Shown: positions 9,014-19,877, counted from the stretch's first letter. The stretch is DNA of 64,000 bases from Pseudomonadota bacterium (GCA_018820855.1 JAHJNL010000054.1:1-64000), one strand, 5' to 3'. Made by a program: numbers and translations. Notes: a model not told the origin generated them from the sequence alone.

Positions 9014-10180
9014 ATGATTTCAATTGGATTGGAAAATCTGGCCGATTCAGGCCTTTTGCTGAAGAATAAACGGCTGGGCCTTCTCTGCAACCAGGCTTCT
9101 ACAGACCGGGGTCTGCGTCATAGCAGGGATGTCCTGCGTGAGCTCTACGGCGACGGGCTAACCTGCCTGTTTTCTCCCCAGCATGGCTTTTTCTCCGAAA
9201 AGCAGGATAATATGATCGAATCGGATCATCAAAAAGACCCGGTGAGCGGTTTGCCTGTCTTCAGTCTCTATGGCGAAACCAGGAAGCCGGATGCTGCCAT
9301 GTTTGAGGATCTCGATGTTCTGCTTATTGATATCGTAGATGTGGGGACGCGGGTTTATACCTTTCTCTACACCATGGCCTATTGTCTGGAGGCTGCGGCA
9401 GAGTATGGCAAACAAGTAGTGGTCCTAGACAGGCCTAATCCAGTGGGTGGGGCGGCTGTGGAGGGCAATATCCTGAACGCTGACTGTGCCTCCTTTGTGG
9501 GACTCTATCCCATACCCATGCGTCACGGCATGACATTTGGAGAGCTGGCTCTCTTTATTAATAAAGAGTTTAAGGTCGGAGCTGATCTGCAGGTGGTTTC
9601 TATGCAGGGCTGGCAGCGGTCCATGCTTTTTCGGGACAGTGGCTTTCCCTGGGTTTCTCCCTCTCCCAATATGCCAACTCCTGAGACAGCTCTGGTTTAT
9701 CCCGGTCAGGTGATCTGGGAGGGGACCAACTGTTCCGAGGGACGGGGGACCACTCTGCCTTTTGAATTGGTGGGAGCTCCGTTCTGGGAGCATGCTCCTC
9801 TTCTGGAGCGGCTGACCGCAATCGATTTGCCCGGGTGTTGGTTCCGTCCCCTGGTCTTTCAACCGACCTCTGGCAAATGGGCGGAACATCCCTGTGTCGG
9901 ATTCCAGCTTCATGTGACCGATCCTGTTGCCTTTCTGCCGTACAGGACCAGCCTTGCCCTGCTCCAGGCAGTTATGCAGTGCTGGCCGGAGGAGTTTGCC
10001 TACAAGCAACCGCCCTATGAATACGAATTTAAACGTTTGCCCATGGATCTTATTCTTGGAGATTCCACTCTGCGCAGGAAACTGGAGGAGGGATACTCTG
10101 TCCTGGATCTGGAGAGGACGTGGCAACCGGGACTTGACCGTTTTCTGGAGCAGCGAAAAAAATATCTGCTCTATGAATAA
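9014..10180 (+). CDS. DUF1343 family protein (NamZ-type exo-beta-N-acetylmuramidase)
   Basis: RLGLLCNQAS, FSPQHGFF, DVGTRVYTFLYTM, VLDRPNPVGG, GTNCSEGRGTTLPFELVGAP; start set at ATG 9014. Confidence 0.88.
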   Translation: MISIGLENLADSGLLLKNKRLGLLCNQASTDRGLRHSRDVLRELYGDGLTCLFSPQHGFFSEKQDNMIESDHQKDPVSGLPVFSLYGETRKPDAAMFEDLDVLLIDIVDVGTRVYTFLYTMAYCLEAAAEYGKQVVVLDRPNPVGGAAVEGNILNADCASFVGLYPIPMRHGMTFGELALFINKEFKVGADLQVVSMQGWQRSMLFRDSGFPWVSPSPNMPTPETALVYPGQVIWEGTNCSEGRGTTLPFELVGAPFWEHAPLLERLTAIDLPGCWFRPLVFQPTSGKWAEHPCVGFQLHVTDPVAFLPYRTSLALLQAVMQCWPEEFAYKQPPYEYEFKRLPMDLILGDSTLRRKLEEGYSVLDLERTWQPGLDRFLEQRKKYLLYE

Positions 10181-10212
10181 GAATTTTTTGTCTGTGTCGT
10201 CGTGTCTCTTTT

Positions 10213-10310
10213 GTGGGAGCGGATGTATCCGCGAATGGTCCTTGGCACGACCCGTGTGCCTGTTTGCGCCGTGCGGGTGTGGTTCGCGACTGACTGAAGT
10301 CGCTCCTGCA
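10213..10310. repeat. BIME-like pair of inverted REP elements (GTGGGAGCGGATGTATCCGCGAAT ... TTCGCGACTGACTGAAGTCGCTCCTGCA)
   Basis: each end is an imperfect palindrome of the GTGGGAGCGGCTTCAGCCGCGAA type, opposite orientations; overlaps the upstream part of the lpxD ORF given in the track. Confidence 0.75.
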
Positions 10311-10360
10311 TGTTGAGTATAAAAAAGTTACAGCTAACCAGTAGTAGAAAAGGGGATAGT

Positions 10361-11401
10361 GTGAGTGATAAAAGTTTGAGTCTGGCAGAGTTGGCTGCTC
10401 TTGTACAGGGAGAGATCGTTGGAGATGCCACGGTGATGATCAGTGGTTTTGCCCCACTGGAAACAGCGGGAAGAGGTGATATCAGCTTTCTGGTCAAGGC
10501 CGGGCTGGCAGATATTCTCTCTGATTTTAAAGGGAGTGCGGTTATTGTGCCCATGGCTGTGGAAGACGCGCCTGTTCCTCTGATCCGGGTAAAAGATCCC
10601 TATCTTGCCTCCGCCCGTATCCACACGCTGCTATTAGAAAAACCATTCCACGGCAAAGGGGTTCATGAACGGGCCTGGGTGGGCAAGGATACCAGCATTC
10701 CAACACAGATAACCATTGCTCCTCTGGCATCTGTCGGTGAGCGGGTGAAGCTCGGAGAACGGGTGACTATCGAATCAGGAGTCGTGATAGGCGATGATGT
10801 GGAGATCGGCGATGATACCATCCTCAAAGCCAATGTGACAGTTACAGATGGTTGCATAGTCGGAAAGAGGGTGACTATCCATTCGGGAACAGTGATCGGC
10901 AGTGATGGCTATGGTTATGCCACAGACAGCCAGGGCTTTCACGTCAAACGTCCTCAGGTGGGAATTGTCAGAATCGATGACGACGTGGAGATCGGTGCCA
11001 ATTCCTGTGTTGACAGGGCCGCCTATGGAGTGACCTGGATAAAGTCAGGAAGCAAAATTGACAATCTGGTCCAGGTGGCGCATAACGTGGTGGTCGGTGA
11101 AAACTGTCTTATTGTGGCTCAGGTTGGAGTCTCAGGCTCCACAACCCTTGGCCGAAATGTGGTCCTGGGCGGACAGGTGGGTCTTGCCGGTCATCTAGAG
11201 CTCGGAAACGGGGTCATGGTCGCTGCCCAGAGTGGTGTCCATAATAATCAGAAAGATGGTGCCAGAATCGGTGGGTCTCCTGCAATTCCTATGCAGCAGT
11301 TCGTCCGAGCTGCGACCCAGTTCGCTAAGCTGGCAGAGATGGGTCGTGATCTTAGAAAAGTGAAGAAAGCAGTGGCTGAGCTGACAAGCCAAGAAAAATA
11401 A
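10361..11401 (+). CDS. lpxD: UDP-3-O-(3-hydroxymyristoyl)glucosamine N-acyltransferase
   Basis: left-handed beta-helix hexapeptides, [45 protein letters not shown] start preferred. Confidence 0.95.
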   Translation: MSDKSLSLAELAALVQGEIVGDATVMISGFAPLETAGRGDISFLVKAGLADILSDFKGSAVIVPMAVEDAPVPLIRVKDPYLASARIHTLLLEKPFHGKGVHERAWVGKDTSIPTQITIAPLASVGERVKLGERVTIESGVVIGDDVEIGDDTILKANVTVTDGCIVGKRVTIHSGTVIGSDGYGYATDSQGFHVKRPQVGIVRIDDDVEIGANSCVDRAAYGVTWIKSGSKIDNLVQVAHNVVVGENCLIVAQVGVSGSTTLGRNVVLGGQVGLAGHLELGNGVMVAAQSGVHNNQKDGARIGGSPAIPMQQFVRAATQFAKLAEMGRDLRKVKKAVAELTSQEK

Positions 11402-11421
11402 AATGTTCCCTGGAGAAAGAA

Positions 11422-11874
11422 ATGAGTGACGTAATGATGGCTGAAAATATAGATATTGTAGAAATTTTGCGCCTGCTGCCGCACAGGTATCCCTTTATCC
11501 TGATTGACAGGGTCATTTCCCTTATTCCTGAGCAGGAGGTGACAGTCTTAAAAAACGTAACCATCAACGAACCTTTTTTCCAGGGCCATTTTCCGGACAA
11601 ACCGGTAATGCCCGGTGTGCTGATGCTGGAGGGCATGGCCCAGGCAGGAGGCATTCTCGCCTATTATTCCGAACCGGAAAACATAGGGGTGAAACTCCTC
11701 TATTTTGCCGGTATTGACAAGGCCCGGTTTCGTAATCCTGTGGGGCCTGGAGATCAGTTGATCTACAAACTGCAGCTTCTGAAAAAGAAACGTGGGATAT
11801 GGAAAATGGGAGCAGAGGCCTTCGTTGACGACAAGCTGGTGGCCGAAGCAGAGCTGATGGCATCATTTGGCTGA
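11422..11874 (+). CDS. fabZ: 3-hydroxyacyl-[acyl-carrier-protein] dehydratase FabZ
   Basis: ILRLLPHRYPFILIDRV, FFQGHFPDKPVMPGVLMLEGMAQ. Confidence 0.97.
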   Translation: MSDVMMAENIDIVEILRLLPHRYPFILIDRVISLIPEQEVTVLKNVTINEPFFQGHFPDKPVMPGVLMLEGMAQAGGILAYYSEPENIGVKLLYFAGIDKARFRNPVGPGDQLIYKLQLLKKKRGIWKMGAEAFVDDKLVAEAELMASFG

Positions 11875-11993
11875 AAAAATAAATATTGCACAGACAGGCG
11901 ATACCCGGTAAGGAATGCGACCTGTGCGACGCGACCCCTTGACGAATTATCGAGGACAGGTTGAACATTTTACCTCATCTATCCAGAACAAGA

Positions 11994-12791
11994 ATGACTA
12001 TACATCCTACAGCAGTAATATCCGATAAAGCCGAGCTTCACCCCACAGTGAAAGTGGGTCCTTTTGCCGTGATCGAGGAAGGCGTGAAGATTGGGGCAGG
12101 TACAACCGTTGCCTCCCATGCCGTTCTTTTCGGTCCTACCAGCATTGGTGAAAACAATACTGTTTGTTCCTTTACTACCATTGGTGGTGCTCCTCAGGAT
12201 ATCAGCTATAAGGGCGAGCCCACAGAATTGATCATCGGTGACGGGAACCTGATTCGTGAATATGCTTCCATCCACAGAGGTACCCCCCATGGGACAGGAA
12301 AAACTGTAGTGGGCAGCAATAATATGATTATGGCGTACTCGCATGTGGGACATGACTGTGTGATTGGAGATCATGTCATCCTGGTCAATGCGGCCACCCT
12401 TGGCGGCCATGTGCAGGTGGGCGACCGGGCCACAGTCGGAGGCCTGGTAGGTGTTCATCAGTTTTGCCGGATCGGCAGGTTCGCCTTTATCGGCGGTGGC
12501 TCCGGGGTGGGCCTGGATGTGCCGCCCTTTGCCATGGTGACAGGGATGAGAGGCAAAATGCGGATATCCGGTCTGAACAAGGTGGGTATGCGGCGAAATG
12601 GATTCCCGCGTGAGACCATCTCCAAGCTAGAACGTGCTTTTCGTATCCTTTACCGTTCTTCTGATCTTCTTTACAAGGATGCCATTAAGAAGGTTGAAGA
12701 GGAGATTCCCGGTTGTGAATATGTGGCTGAGCTGGTGGAATTTTTCAGAACTTCTAAACGTGGTGTCGTCAAACGCATCAAAAGCGATTGA
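11994..12791 (+). CDS. lpxA: UDP-N-acetylglucosamine acyltransferase
   Basis: IHPTAVISDKAELHPTVKVGPFAVIEEGV, GGAPQDISYKGEPTELIIGD, VGHDCVIGDHVI. Confidence 0.97.
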   Translation: MTIHPTAVISDKAELHPTVKVGPFAVIEEGVKIGAGTTVASHAVLFGPTSIGENNTVCSFTTIGGAPQDISYKGEPTELIIGDGNLIREYASIHRGTPHGTGKTVVGSNNMIMAYSHVGHDCVIGDHVILVNAATLGGHVQVGDRATVGGLVGVHQFCRIGRFAFIGGGSGVGLDVPPFAMVTGMRGKMRISGLNKVGMRRNGFPRETISKLERAFRILYRSSDLLYKDAIKKVEEEIPGCEYVAELVEFFRTSKRGVVKRIKSD

Positions 12792-12796
12792 GCTCC

Positions 12797-13639
12797 ATGA
12801 AGGTTGATTCGGCAAAAATAGGAGTCATAGCCGGCAGCGGTCAGTTTCCCCTCCTTTTTATCGAAGCAGCCCGGAAGGCAGGACGAAAAGTCGTCTTGGT
12901 TGCCCATCGCAATGAGACTTCTCAAGAGGTGGCTGATGCTGCTGATGAAGTACTGTGGGTGAAACTTGGTCAGTTGGGAAAGATGATCAAGTTTTTTCAT
13001 CAGCAGGGCGTGGGAGAGACGGTTTTTGTCGGAGCCATCACCAAGACCAGAATATTCCGTGATATCCTTCCTGATTTGAAAGGGATGTCCCTCTGGAACA
13101 AGATAGATACCAGACAGGATGACGCCATCCTGCGAGCCGTGGCGGGTGCTTTGGAAAAAGAAGGGGTCAAGGTTCTGGAGTCCACCCTCTACCTGCGTCA
13201 TCTTCTCTTTCCTCAGGGCGTTCTGACCCAGAAAAAACCGGATAAAAATCAGCGACTGGACATCGAGTTTGGCTGGAAAAACGCCAGAGCCATTGGGGGC
13301 ATGGATATCGGACAGTGCGTGGTGGTGCGAAATCTGACGGTGGTAGCCGTGGAAGCCATTGAAGGGACTGATGTAACCATTGCCCGGGGTGGCGCTCTGG
13401 CCAAGGAAAAAGCCGTGGTGGTAAAGGTGAAGAAACCTAATCAGGATTTCCGATTTGATCTTCCAGCTACCGGCATCAAGACTATTGAGACTCTGGCAAG
13501 TGTCAAAGGGGCAGTCCTGGCTGTGGAGGCGGGGCAGTCGCTTATCTTTGACCGGGAGGCCACTGTCAAGGCAGCTGATGAGGCTGGAATTGTGGTGGTC
13601 GGGATTAAAGAACTTCCTGACGGCAGTCTTGAATTTTAA
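12797..13639 (+). CDS. lpxI: UDP-2,3-diacylglucosamine diphosphatase LpxI (DUF1009)
   Basis: GVIAGSGQFPLLFIEAARKAG; NARAIGGMDIGQCVVVRNLTVVAVEAIEGTD; DQNQDFRFDLPAIG-like segment near the C-terminus. Confidence 0.93.
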   Translation: MKVDSAKIGVIAGSGQFPLLFIEAARKAGRKVVLVAHRNETSQEVADAADEVLWVKLGQLGKMIKFFHQQGVGETVFVGAITKTRIFRDILPDLKGMSLWNKIDTRQDDAILRAVAGALEKEGVKVLESTLYLRHLLFPQGVLTQKKPDKNQRLDIEFGWKNARAIGGMDIGQCVVVRNLTVVAVEAIEGTDVTIARGGALAKEKAVVVKVKKPNQDFRFDLPATGIKTIETLASVKGAVLAVEAGQSLIFDREATVKAADEAGIVVVGIKELPDGSLEF

Positions 13640-13711
13640 AGTCTTTTTGTAGGATCTCTTACCTTCAGCCTCCTGTTTTTTTAACCTGAACAGTTTCTCG
13701 GATACATTCCC

Positions 13712-14596
13712 ATGCAGGCTATGATCCTTGCTGCCGGTTTCGGCACCCGTCTTCTTCCTTACACTAAGATCTGCCCCAAACCTCTCTTTCCTCTCCTGAA
13801 CGAACCTCTTCTTCTCCTCACTGTCCGTCGCCTGCAGGCTGCAGGCTTTGATCATATAATTGTTAACTGTCATTACCTGCGGGAACAGATTGTATCGGCA
13901 CTCATTGGCATAGACGGCGTAGTTGTCCAGCAAGAGGAAACCGTGCTTGGAACGGGCGGGGGCCTGCGCATGGCTCTGTCTCTGATGCGGGAGCAACCGC
14001 TGCTGGTGACCAATGGCGATATCTATCATACCGTAGACTACCGAGAACTGTATCATGCCCATGACCCGGGGCGGGCTGCGGTGACCATGGCCATGCATGA
14101 CCATCCGCGCTTTAATAAAGTCACTGTCCGGGGGGATCAGGTTATAGGTTTTGATGGTGGGAACTCTTCTGATTTGTTGGCTTTCACCGGTCTTCATGTC
14201 CTGGAACCCGAGGTCCTGGAAAGGATTCCACTCAATCTGGAGTACTCCATCATAGATTGTTACCGTGAACTTCTTGAGGCGGGAGAAAGTATTCGGGCTT
14301 TGCATGTGGATGGCTCTTTCTGGACAGATATGGGGACGGTGGAGGATTATCTTTCTCTGCACGGCAGGCTTTTACGGAAGGAAATCCCACGCTGGAAGGA
14401 GTTTTCCATGCTTCCTCATGCCCCGTTTCTTGTTCATGATGTGGCATTGAAGGGGGAAAGGGTTGAGCTGTTGGACTGGGCCTGTGTCGGCCGTGCTCAG
14501 CTGGAGAAAGATGTTACCCTGCGTCGTTGTGTGGTCTGGGATGGTGTGCGGGTGGCAGAAGGGACGAAATGTACTGATAGTCTGCTTGTTCCTTAG
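13712..14596 (+). CDS. NDP-sugar nucleotidyltransferase family protein
   Basis: MQAMILAAGFGTRLLPYTKICPKPLFPLLNEPLL; VTNGDIYHTVDYRELY. Confidence 0.9.
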   Translation: MQAMILAAGFGTRLLPYTKICPKPLFPLLNEPLLLLTVRRLQAAGFDHIIVNCHYLREQIVSALIGIDGVVVQQEETVLGTGGGLRMALSLMREQPLLVTNGDIYHTVDYRELYHAHDPGRAAVTMAMHDHPRFNKVTVRGDQVIGFDGGNSSDLLAFTGLHVLEPEVLERIPLNLEYSIIDCYRELLEAGESIRALHVDGSFWTDMGTVEDYLSLHGRLLRKEIPRWKEFSMLPHAPFLVHDVALKGERVELLDWACVGRAQLEKDVTLRRCVVWDGVRVAEGTKCTDSLLVP

Positions 14597-14856
14597 TGAA
14601 AACCTGTATCATTTCTTGTCGTTGTCCTAAGATGCAGATGCAGCTGTTGAGGGGGGGGGCTCTTATACAGAAGCAACGGGAATACTGTATGACAAGGCAG
14701 CTATTTACAATTCTATACAGTTCTTAACCATTTTTAACGGTAAGCTCTGCCGCCATAGGATATAATAGTAACGTTTTCGAGCAGAGTTATGCAGTATCGG
14801 CCTCCCGGCTGAATTTAGAAAAAGAAATCTAACAGGTATCATAAGGTAAGCCTGTC

Positions 14857-16350
14857 ATGACTCAATTATGTTGCGGACGGAACACATCAACAAAGAGATA
14901 TTTATGGCATAATGTCGGCATAGTGCTGAGTGCATTGTCGCTCCTCAGTCTTGCCGGCTGCGCAGCTGTCGGGCCTGATTATGTGCCAAGGGAGACCACT
15001 GCTCCTCCCACCTGGCACACGGAACTCAGGCAGGGGGTATCAGGAGAGACTCCGGATCCCAAACAGCTGGCAGACTGGTGGACAACGCTTGAAGATCCGA
15101 TCCTGACCGAGCTTATCATACAGGCAGTGACCAATAATCTTGATTTGAAGCAGGCCATGGCAAAAGTGCGCGAGGCCCGTGCCCGTCGCGGCATCAGTCA
15201 GGCCGGGCAATTTCCGACTCTGGATGCGAATGGATCAGCCAGCAGGAGTCAGGGCAGCAAAAACAGTGGTGGTGGTACTACGCGCAGTTCCTATGTCGTC
15301 GGATTTGATGCCGGTTGGGAAGTGGATATCTTTGGTGGTGTACGGCGTGCGGTGGAAGCGGCTGAAGCCGATCTTGCCGCCAGTCACGAGGATTTGCGGG
15401 ATGTGCTGGTGACGCTGGCTGCGGAAGTTGCCCTCAATTACCTGGATACACGGACCTTGCAGACACGTCTTGCTGTGGCAGAAGGAAATCTGGTCATTCA
15501 GCAACAGACCTTTGACCTGACACAGTCACGATGTCAGGCAGGATTGAGTGATGGACTGGTTCTGCAGCAGGCCCGCTATAATCTGGAAAACACCCGAGCC
15601 CAGATCCCTGGTCTGCGCAGCAGTATGGAAGAGGCAAAAAACCGGTTAGCTGTGTTGACCGGCAGGACTCCCGGCGGAATGCATGAACTGCTGGCGGAAA
15701 GACGGCCGATTCCGGTGGCTCCGCCGACGGTGGCGGTCGGTGTACCGGCTGAAACCCTGCGGCAGCGGCCCGATATCCGCAGGGCGGAACGCAATCTTGC
15801 TGCCCAGACTGCCCGCATCGGGGTGGCCACTGCGGATCTCTATCCCAAGTTTCGACTGGCCGGTTCCATTGGCTTGGAATCCCTCAAGTCGGCCGATCTC
15901 TTTGACTCTGCCAGTGAGACCTGGAGGATCGGCCCCAGTGTTTCCTGGAATGTTTTTGATGCAGGAGCTGTTCGACAGAACATAGAGGTGCAGTCCGCCA
16001 TTCAGGAGCAGTATCTCCTCGCCTATGAAGCGGCGGTGCTTGCGGCATTGGAAGAGGTTGAAAACGCTCTCACCGTCTATGCCGAAGAACAGTTGCGCCG
16101 GGAGTCGCTGCTTGCCGCAGTGGATGCCGCAAGTCAGGCCGAGGCACTTGCCCGGAACCAGTATGACGCCGGTATGGTGGATTTCACCAGCGTGCTGGAC
16201 TCCCAGCGTTCACTGCTTTCCTTTGAGGATCAGCTTGCCGTAAGTGACGGGACTGTTACCTCCAACCTGATTCGGCTGTATAAAGCCCTTGGCGGAGGCT
16301 GGATTTCATCGGCAGCCCCTCAATTTTCAGAAAAGGATGAAAGACAATGA
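14857..16350 (+). CDS. efflux transporter outer membrane factor lipoprotein (NodT family)
   Basis: lipobox LSLAGCAAVGPDY; ADWWTTLEDPILTELI; OEP repeats; 4-bp overlap with the MacA-like gene. Confidence 0.93.
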   Translation: MTQLCCGRNTSTKRYLWHNVGIVLSALSLLSLAGCAAVGPDYVPRETTAPPTWHTELRQGVSGETPDPKQLADWWTTLEDPILTELIIQAVTNNLDLKQAMAKVREARARRGISQAGQFPTLDANGSASRSQGSKNSGGGTTRSSYVVGFDAGWEVDIFGGVRRAVEAAEADLAASHEDLRDVLVTLAAEVALNYLDTRTLQTRLAVAEGNLVIQQQTFDLTQSRCQAGLSDGLVLQQARYNLENTRAQIPGLRSSMEEAKNRLAVLTGRTPGGMHELLAERRPIPVAPPTVAVGVPAETLRQRPDIRRAERNLAAQTARIGVATADLYPKFRLAGSIGLESLKSADLFDSASETWRIGPSVSWNVFDAGAVRQNIEVQSAIQEQYLLAYEAAVLAALEEVENALTVYAEEQLRRESLLAAVDAASQAEALARNQYDAGMVDFTSVLDSQRSLLSFEDQLAVSDGTVTSNLIRLYKALGGGWISSAAPQFSEKDERQ

Positions 16351-17645
16351 GCAACACAGACAAAGCTCACAACTCAGATCTGAAAAAAACATTGGCCCTT
16401 GAGCCGCCACCTGGCAAGAGCAGGTATCTGAAGCATTTGCTTATATGGGGCCTGCTGCTCCTTGTGATCCTCTTTGTTGTTTTTAAATGGGGCATGGGGC
16501 AACACAGCTCAGAGATTGAATATAAGACCATGAAGGCCGAGCGCGGAGATTTCACCGTCATCGTTACTGCTACCGGAAACCTGGAGCCGACCAATCAGGT
16601 GGAAGTGGGTACCGAGGTCTCCGGTACTATCGAATCCGTGGCCGTGGATTATAACGATGTGGTCAAAGCAGGTGAGGTGTTGACGCGGCTTGATACCACC
16701 AAGCTTGAAGCCCAGGCAAACCAGTCCCTCGCAGCTGTGCAATCGGCGCGGGCTAATCTGCTGCAGACCCAGGCCACCCTGCTTGAGGCCGACACTGAGC
16801 TGCAGAGACTTGTGCATGTGCGTCAGCTCAGTGGGGGGAAATTGCCATCTGAACAGGATTTCCAGGCAGCAGAGGCATCATTCAAGCGCGGTCAGGCCAA
16901 CGTGGCCATGAGCCAGGCCAATATAGCCGAGGCGGAGGCCAAACTGCGGGTGGATCAGACCAATCTGGAAAAGGCCATTATCGTCTCGCCCATTAACGGC
17001 GTGGTTCTTGAACGCAGTGTGGAGCCGGGCCAGACAGTTGCTGCCTCGCTGCAGGCGCCGGTGCTCTTCACCCTGGCCGAAGATCTGACCAAAATGGAGC
17101 TTCATGTTGATGTGGATGAGGCCGATGTGGGGCAGGTGAAGGAGGGCCAGCAGGCCAGTTTTACGGTTGATGCCTATCCTGATCGCACTTTTCCGGCCCA
17201 TATTACCCAGGTACGCTACGGTTCCCAGTCAACGGAGGGGGTAGTGACCTATCTCACCGTCCTCAATGTGGACAATTCGGATCTCTCACTGCGGCCAGGC
17301 ATGACTGCCACGGCAGACATTGTCGTCAAACAGGTCAATGATGCCCTGCTGGTGCCCAATGCTGCCCTGCGTTATGCTCCGCCGCAGCAGGAGGAGAAGG
17401 TTGCCAGCTCAGCGGGCGGCAGTCTGCTCAGCAAACTTTTTCCCCGTCCTTCTCATACCAGGCCGAAAAAAAATGACGAGAGCGGTGACAGGAGAAAGCA
17501 GCGGGTCTATACTCTGCGCGATAACCAGTCTGTTGCAATACCTGTCACCACCGGCGCCACCAGCGGTATCATGACTGAAATTGTCAGTGGTGAGATCACC
17601 GCCGGTATGGAATTGATCATTGAATCAGTCAGTAAAGGGAAGTGA
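16347..17645 (+). CDS. MacA-like periplasmic adaptor subunit
   Basis: VTATGNLEPTNQVEVGTEVSGTIESVAVDYNDVVKAGEVL; operon with MacB-type ABC genes. Confidence 0.93.
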   Translation: MSNTDKAHNSDLKKTLALEPPPGKSRYLKHLLIWGLLLLVILFVVFKWGMGQHSSEIEYKTMKAERGDFTVIVTATGNLEPTNQVEVGTEVSGTIESVAVDYNDVVKAGEVLTRLDTTKLEAQANQSLAAVQSARANLLQTQATLLEADTELQRLVHVRQLSGGKLPSEQDFQAAEASFKRGQANVAMSQANIAEAEAKLRVDQTNLEKAIIVSPINGVVLERSVEPGQTVAASLQAPVLFTLAEDLTKMELHVDVDEADVGQVKEGQQASFTVDAYPDRTFPAHITQVRYGSQSTEGVVTYLTVLNVDNSDLSLRPGMTATADIVVKQVNDALLVPNAALRYAPPQQEEKVASSAGGSLLSKLFPRPSHTRPKKNDESGDRRKQRVYTLRDNQSVAIPVTTGATSGIMTEIVSGEITAGMELIIESVSKGK

Positions 17646-17647
17646 CC

Positions 17648-18370
17648 ATGCCAGCCGCGGAGCAGACAGAGCGTCATCCCCTGGTGGAACTGCAGGGTGT
17701 AACCAAGGTGTATGGTAGCGGCACTGCTGCCATGCGGGCTCTGCGCGGTGTAAGCCTGCGCATCGATGAAGGGGAATTCGTTGCTGTCATGGGGCCGAGC
17801 GGCTCCGGGAAATCCACCTGTATGAATATCCTCGGTTGTCTGGATACACCAACGGAGGGTAGATATCTGTTCAAGGATGTTGAGGTCGGCTCGCTGACAA
17901 GAAATCAACGGGCTTTGCTGCGGCGCCATCATCTGGGGTTTGTCTTTCAGGGTTTCAACCTGCTGAATCGTACCTCGGCCCTGGAAAACGTAGAACTCCC
18001 CTTGATTTATCGAGGTGTTAAGCTCGAAGAGCGCCGCAGCCGCGCCGGCAATGCCCTGGCTCTTGTGGGCCTTGCCGGTTGGGAATATCACACGCCTGGT
18101 GAACTTTCCGGCGGTCAGCAACAGCGGGTGGCCATTGCCCGGGCCATTGTTACCGAACCGGCCTTGCTCCTGGCCGACGAACCGACGGGTAATCTTGATA
18201 CGGCACGCAGTCTTGAGATCATGGAGCTTCTCACTTCATTTAATCAGGATCAGGGGATCACCATTGTCATGGTAACCCATGAACAGACAATGGCCCAATT
18301 TGCCAGACGGGTGGTGCAGTTTCAGGACGGTCTTGTCGTAACGGACAGGGTAAACGGGGAGGTGCGCTGA
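17648..18370 (+). CDS. MacB/LolD-type ABC transporter ATP-binding protein
   Basis: GPSGSGKST Walker [15 protein letters not shown] signature, [12 protein letters not shown] Walker B. Confidence 0.95.
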   Translation: MPAAEQTERHPLVELQGVTKVYGSGTAAMRALRGVSLRIDEGEFVAVMGPSGSGKSTCMNILGCLDTPTEGRYLFKDVEVGSLTRNQRALLRRHHLGFVFQGFNLLNRTSALENVELPLIYRGVKLEERRSRAGNALALVGLAGWEYHTPGELSGGQQQRVAIARAIVTEPALLLADEPTGNLDTARSLEIMELLTSFNQDQGITIVMVTHEQTMAQFARRVVQFQDGLVVTDRVNGEVR

Positions 18371-19575
18371 TGCTGATAAACACATTTTTTCTTGCCCTGC
18401 GGGAAATCCGGCGCAACGTCCTGCGTTCTTTTCTGACCATTCTCGGCATCGTCATCGGCGTCTCTGCGGTCATTGTCATGGTCACCATCGGTGGCGGTGC
18501 CACGGCTCAGGTCACCGAGCAGATAGCAAGTCTGGGAAGCAACCTGCTGATGATCCGGGTGGGTCAGCACATGGGTCCGGGACAGACATCAGCCGCTCCG
18601 TCCTTTGACCTTGACGATGCCCAGGCTCTTTTCAGGGAGATCCCTGCCATCACTGCGGTTGCCCCTTCGTCTTCCCAGAAAGTTACTGCGGTGTATGGCA
18701 ACGCCAACTGGTCCACTGCGGTAACTGGAATTGACAATGGTTTTTTTACGGTGCGCAACTGGACTGTTCAGGCCGGCCGCCAGTTTCTTGACACCGAGCT
18801 GCGGTCGGGCAAGGCGGTCTGCGTCATCGGGGCCACGGTTGCCAAAGAGCTTTTCGGACAGCAAAACCCCCTGGACAGCAAAATGCGTCTGGGTAATTTC
18901 TCCTGCCAGATTATCGGGTTGCTGGAGGCCAAAGGCCAGTCCACCTTCGGTTCCGATCAGGACGATCTTGTCCTTGTGCCGTTGCGAACCTTCCAGCGTC
19001 GTATCTCCGGCAATCAGGATATCAGTCTGATCCAGGTCTCTGTAGCTGAGGGCAGGTCAACGGACAAGGCCAAGAGTGATATCGAGTATCTCCTCCGTGA
19101 ACGGCGGCATATCTCGGGCTCTGAAAATGATAATTTTCAGGTCAGGGATTTAAAGGAAATCACCAAAATGCTCACCGGTACCACCCAGATACTTACCACC
19201 TTGCTGGGGGCGGTGGCGGCGGTCAGTCTGCTGGTGGGAGGTATAGGCATCATGAACATCATGCTGGTCTCGGTGACGGAACGTACCAGAGAAATCGGTA
19301 TTCGTTTGGCTATCGGTGCCCTGGAACGGGAGGTGCTCCTGCAGTTCCTGGTGGAGGCGGTGGTGCTTTCCTCTTTTGGCGGTCTGATCGGTATCCTGCT
19401 TGCCGTTTCAGCTTCCATCGGCCTTACCAAAATGTTGAATATTCCCTTTATCTTCAATCCGGGCATCATGGTTATTGCCTTTCTCTTTTCTGCTGCAGTG
19501 GGCGTCATTTTCGGTTTCTTTCCGGCCAGGAAGGCTGCTCGTCTTGACCCGATCGATGCCCTGCGTCACGAGTAG
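18370..19575 (+). CDS. MacB-type ABC transporter permease (FtsX fold)
   Basis: ALREIRRNVLRSFLTILGIVIGVSAVIVMVTIGGGA; GGIGIMNIMLVSVTERTREIGIRLAIGA. Confidence 0.95.
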   Translation: MLINTFFLALREIRRNVLRSFLTILGIVIGVSAVIVMVTIGGGATAQVTEQIASLGSNLLMIRVGQHMGPGQTSAAPSFDLDDAQALFREIPAITAVAPSSSQKVTAVYGNANWSTAVTGIDNGFFTVRNWTVQAGRQFLDTELRSGKAVCVIGATVAKELFGQQNPLDSKMRLGNFSCQIIGLLEAKGQSTFGSDQDDLVLVPLRTFQRRISGNQDISLIQVSVAEGRSTDKAKSDIEYLLRERRHISGSENDNFQVRDLKEITKMLTGTTQILTTLLGAVAAVSLLVGGIGIMNIMLVSVTERTREIGIRLAIGALEREVLLQFLVEAVVLSSFGGLIGILLAVSASIGLTKMLNIPFIFNPGIMVIAFLFSAAVGVIFGFFPARKAARLDPIDALRHE

Positions 19576-19877
19576 CCATGATGCTGCAGTTCTCCTCTCT
19601 TCATCCCAAAAAATAAATCGAAAAGTAAGTTATGCTGTGATACAATAGTGTTATTACCAAATTGGAAGTACGGTTATTTGTTGCAAAAGGTGTTGAGATG
19701 GCACGATTGAAACCCTGTTGCGTGAAGTCGTTGCATTCCCTTCTCCCTCCTGAGCACGGCGTAATCCAATAGCTCATTGTCATCTTGTCACCTGGCAATC
19801 GGTTTCAGAATATTCACGGCCTGGTGACATCAAGGCAGAAATGAATGCAGTTCATGCAGTCATTAAGGAGGGAATTC

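Noticed and set aside
12671-14362. 563-aa minus-strand ORF
   Set aside because: Antisense to lpxI and the nucleotidyltransferase gene, low-complexity-like composition, no domain; codon-bias artefact.
14651-14659. Run of nine G residues upstream of the efflux operon as a phase-variation tract
   Set aside because: About 200 bp from the start codon and not within an evident promoter; noted only.
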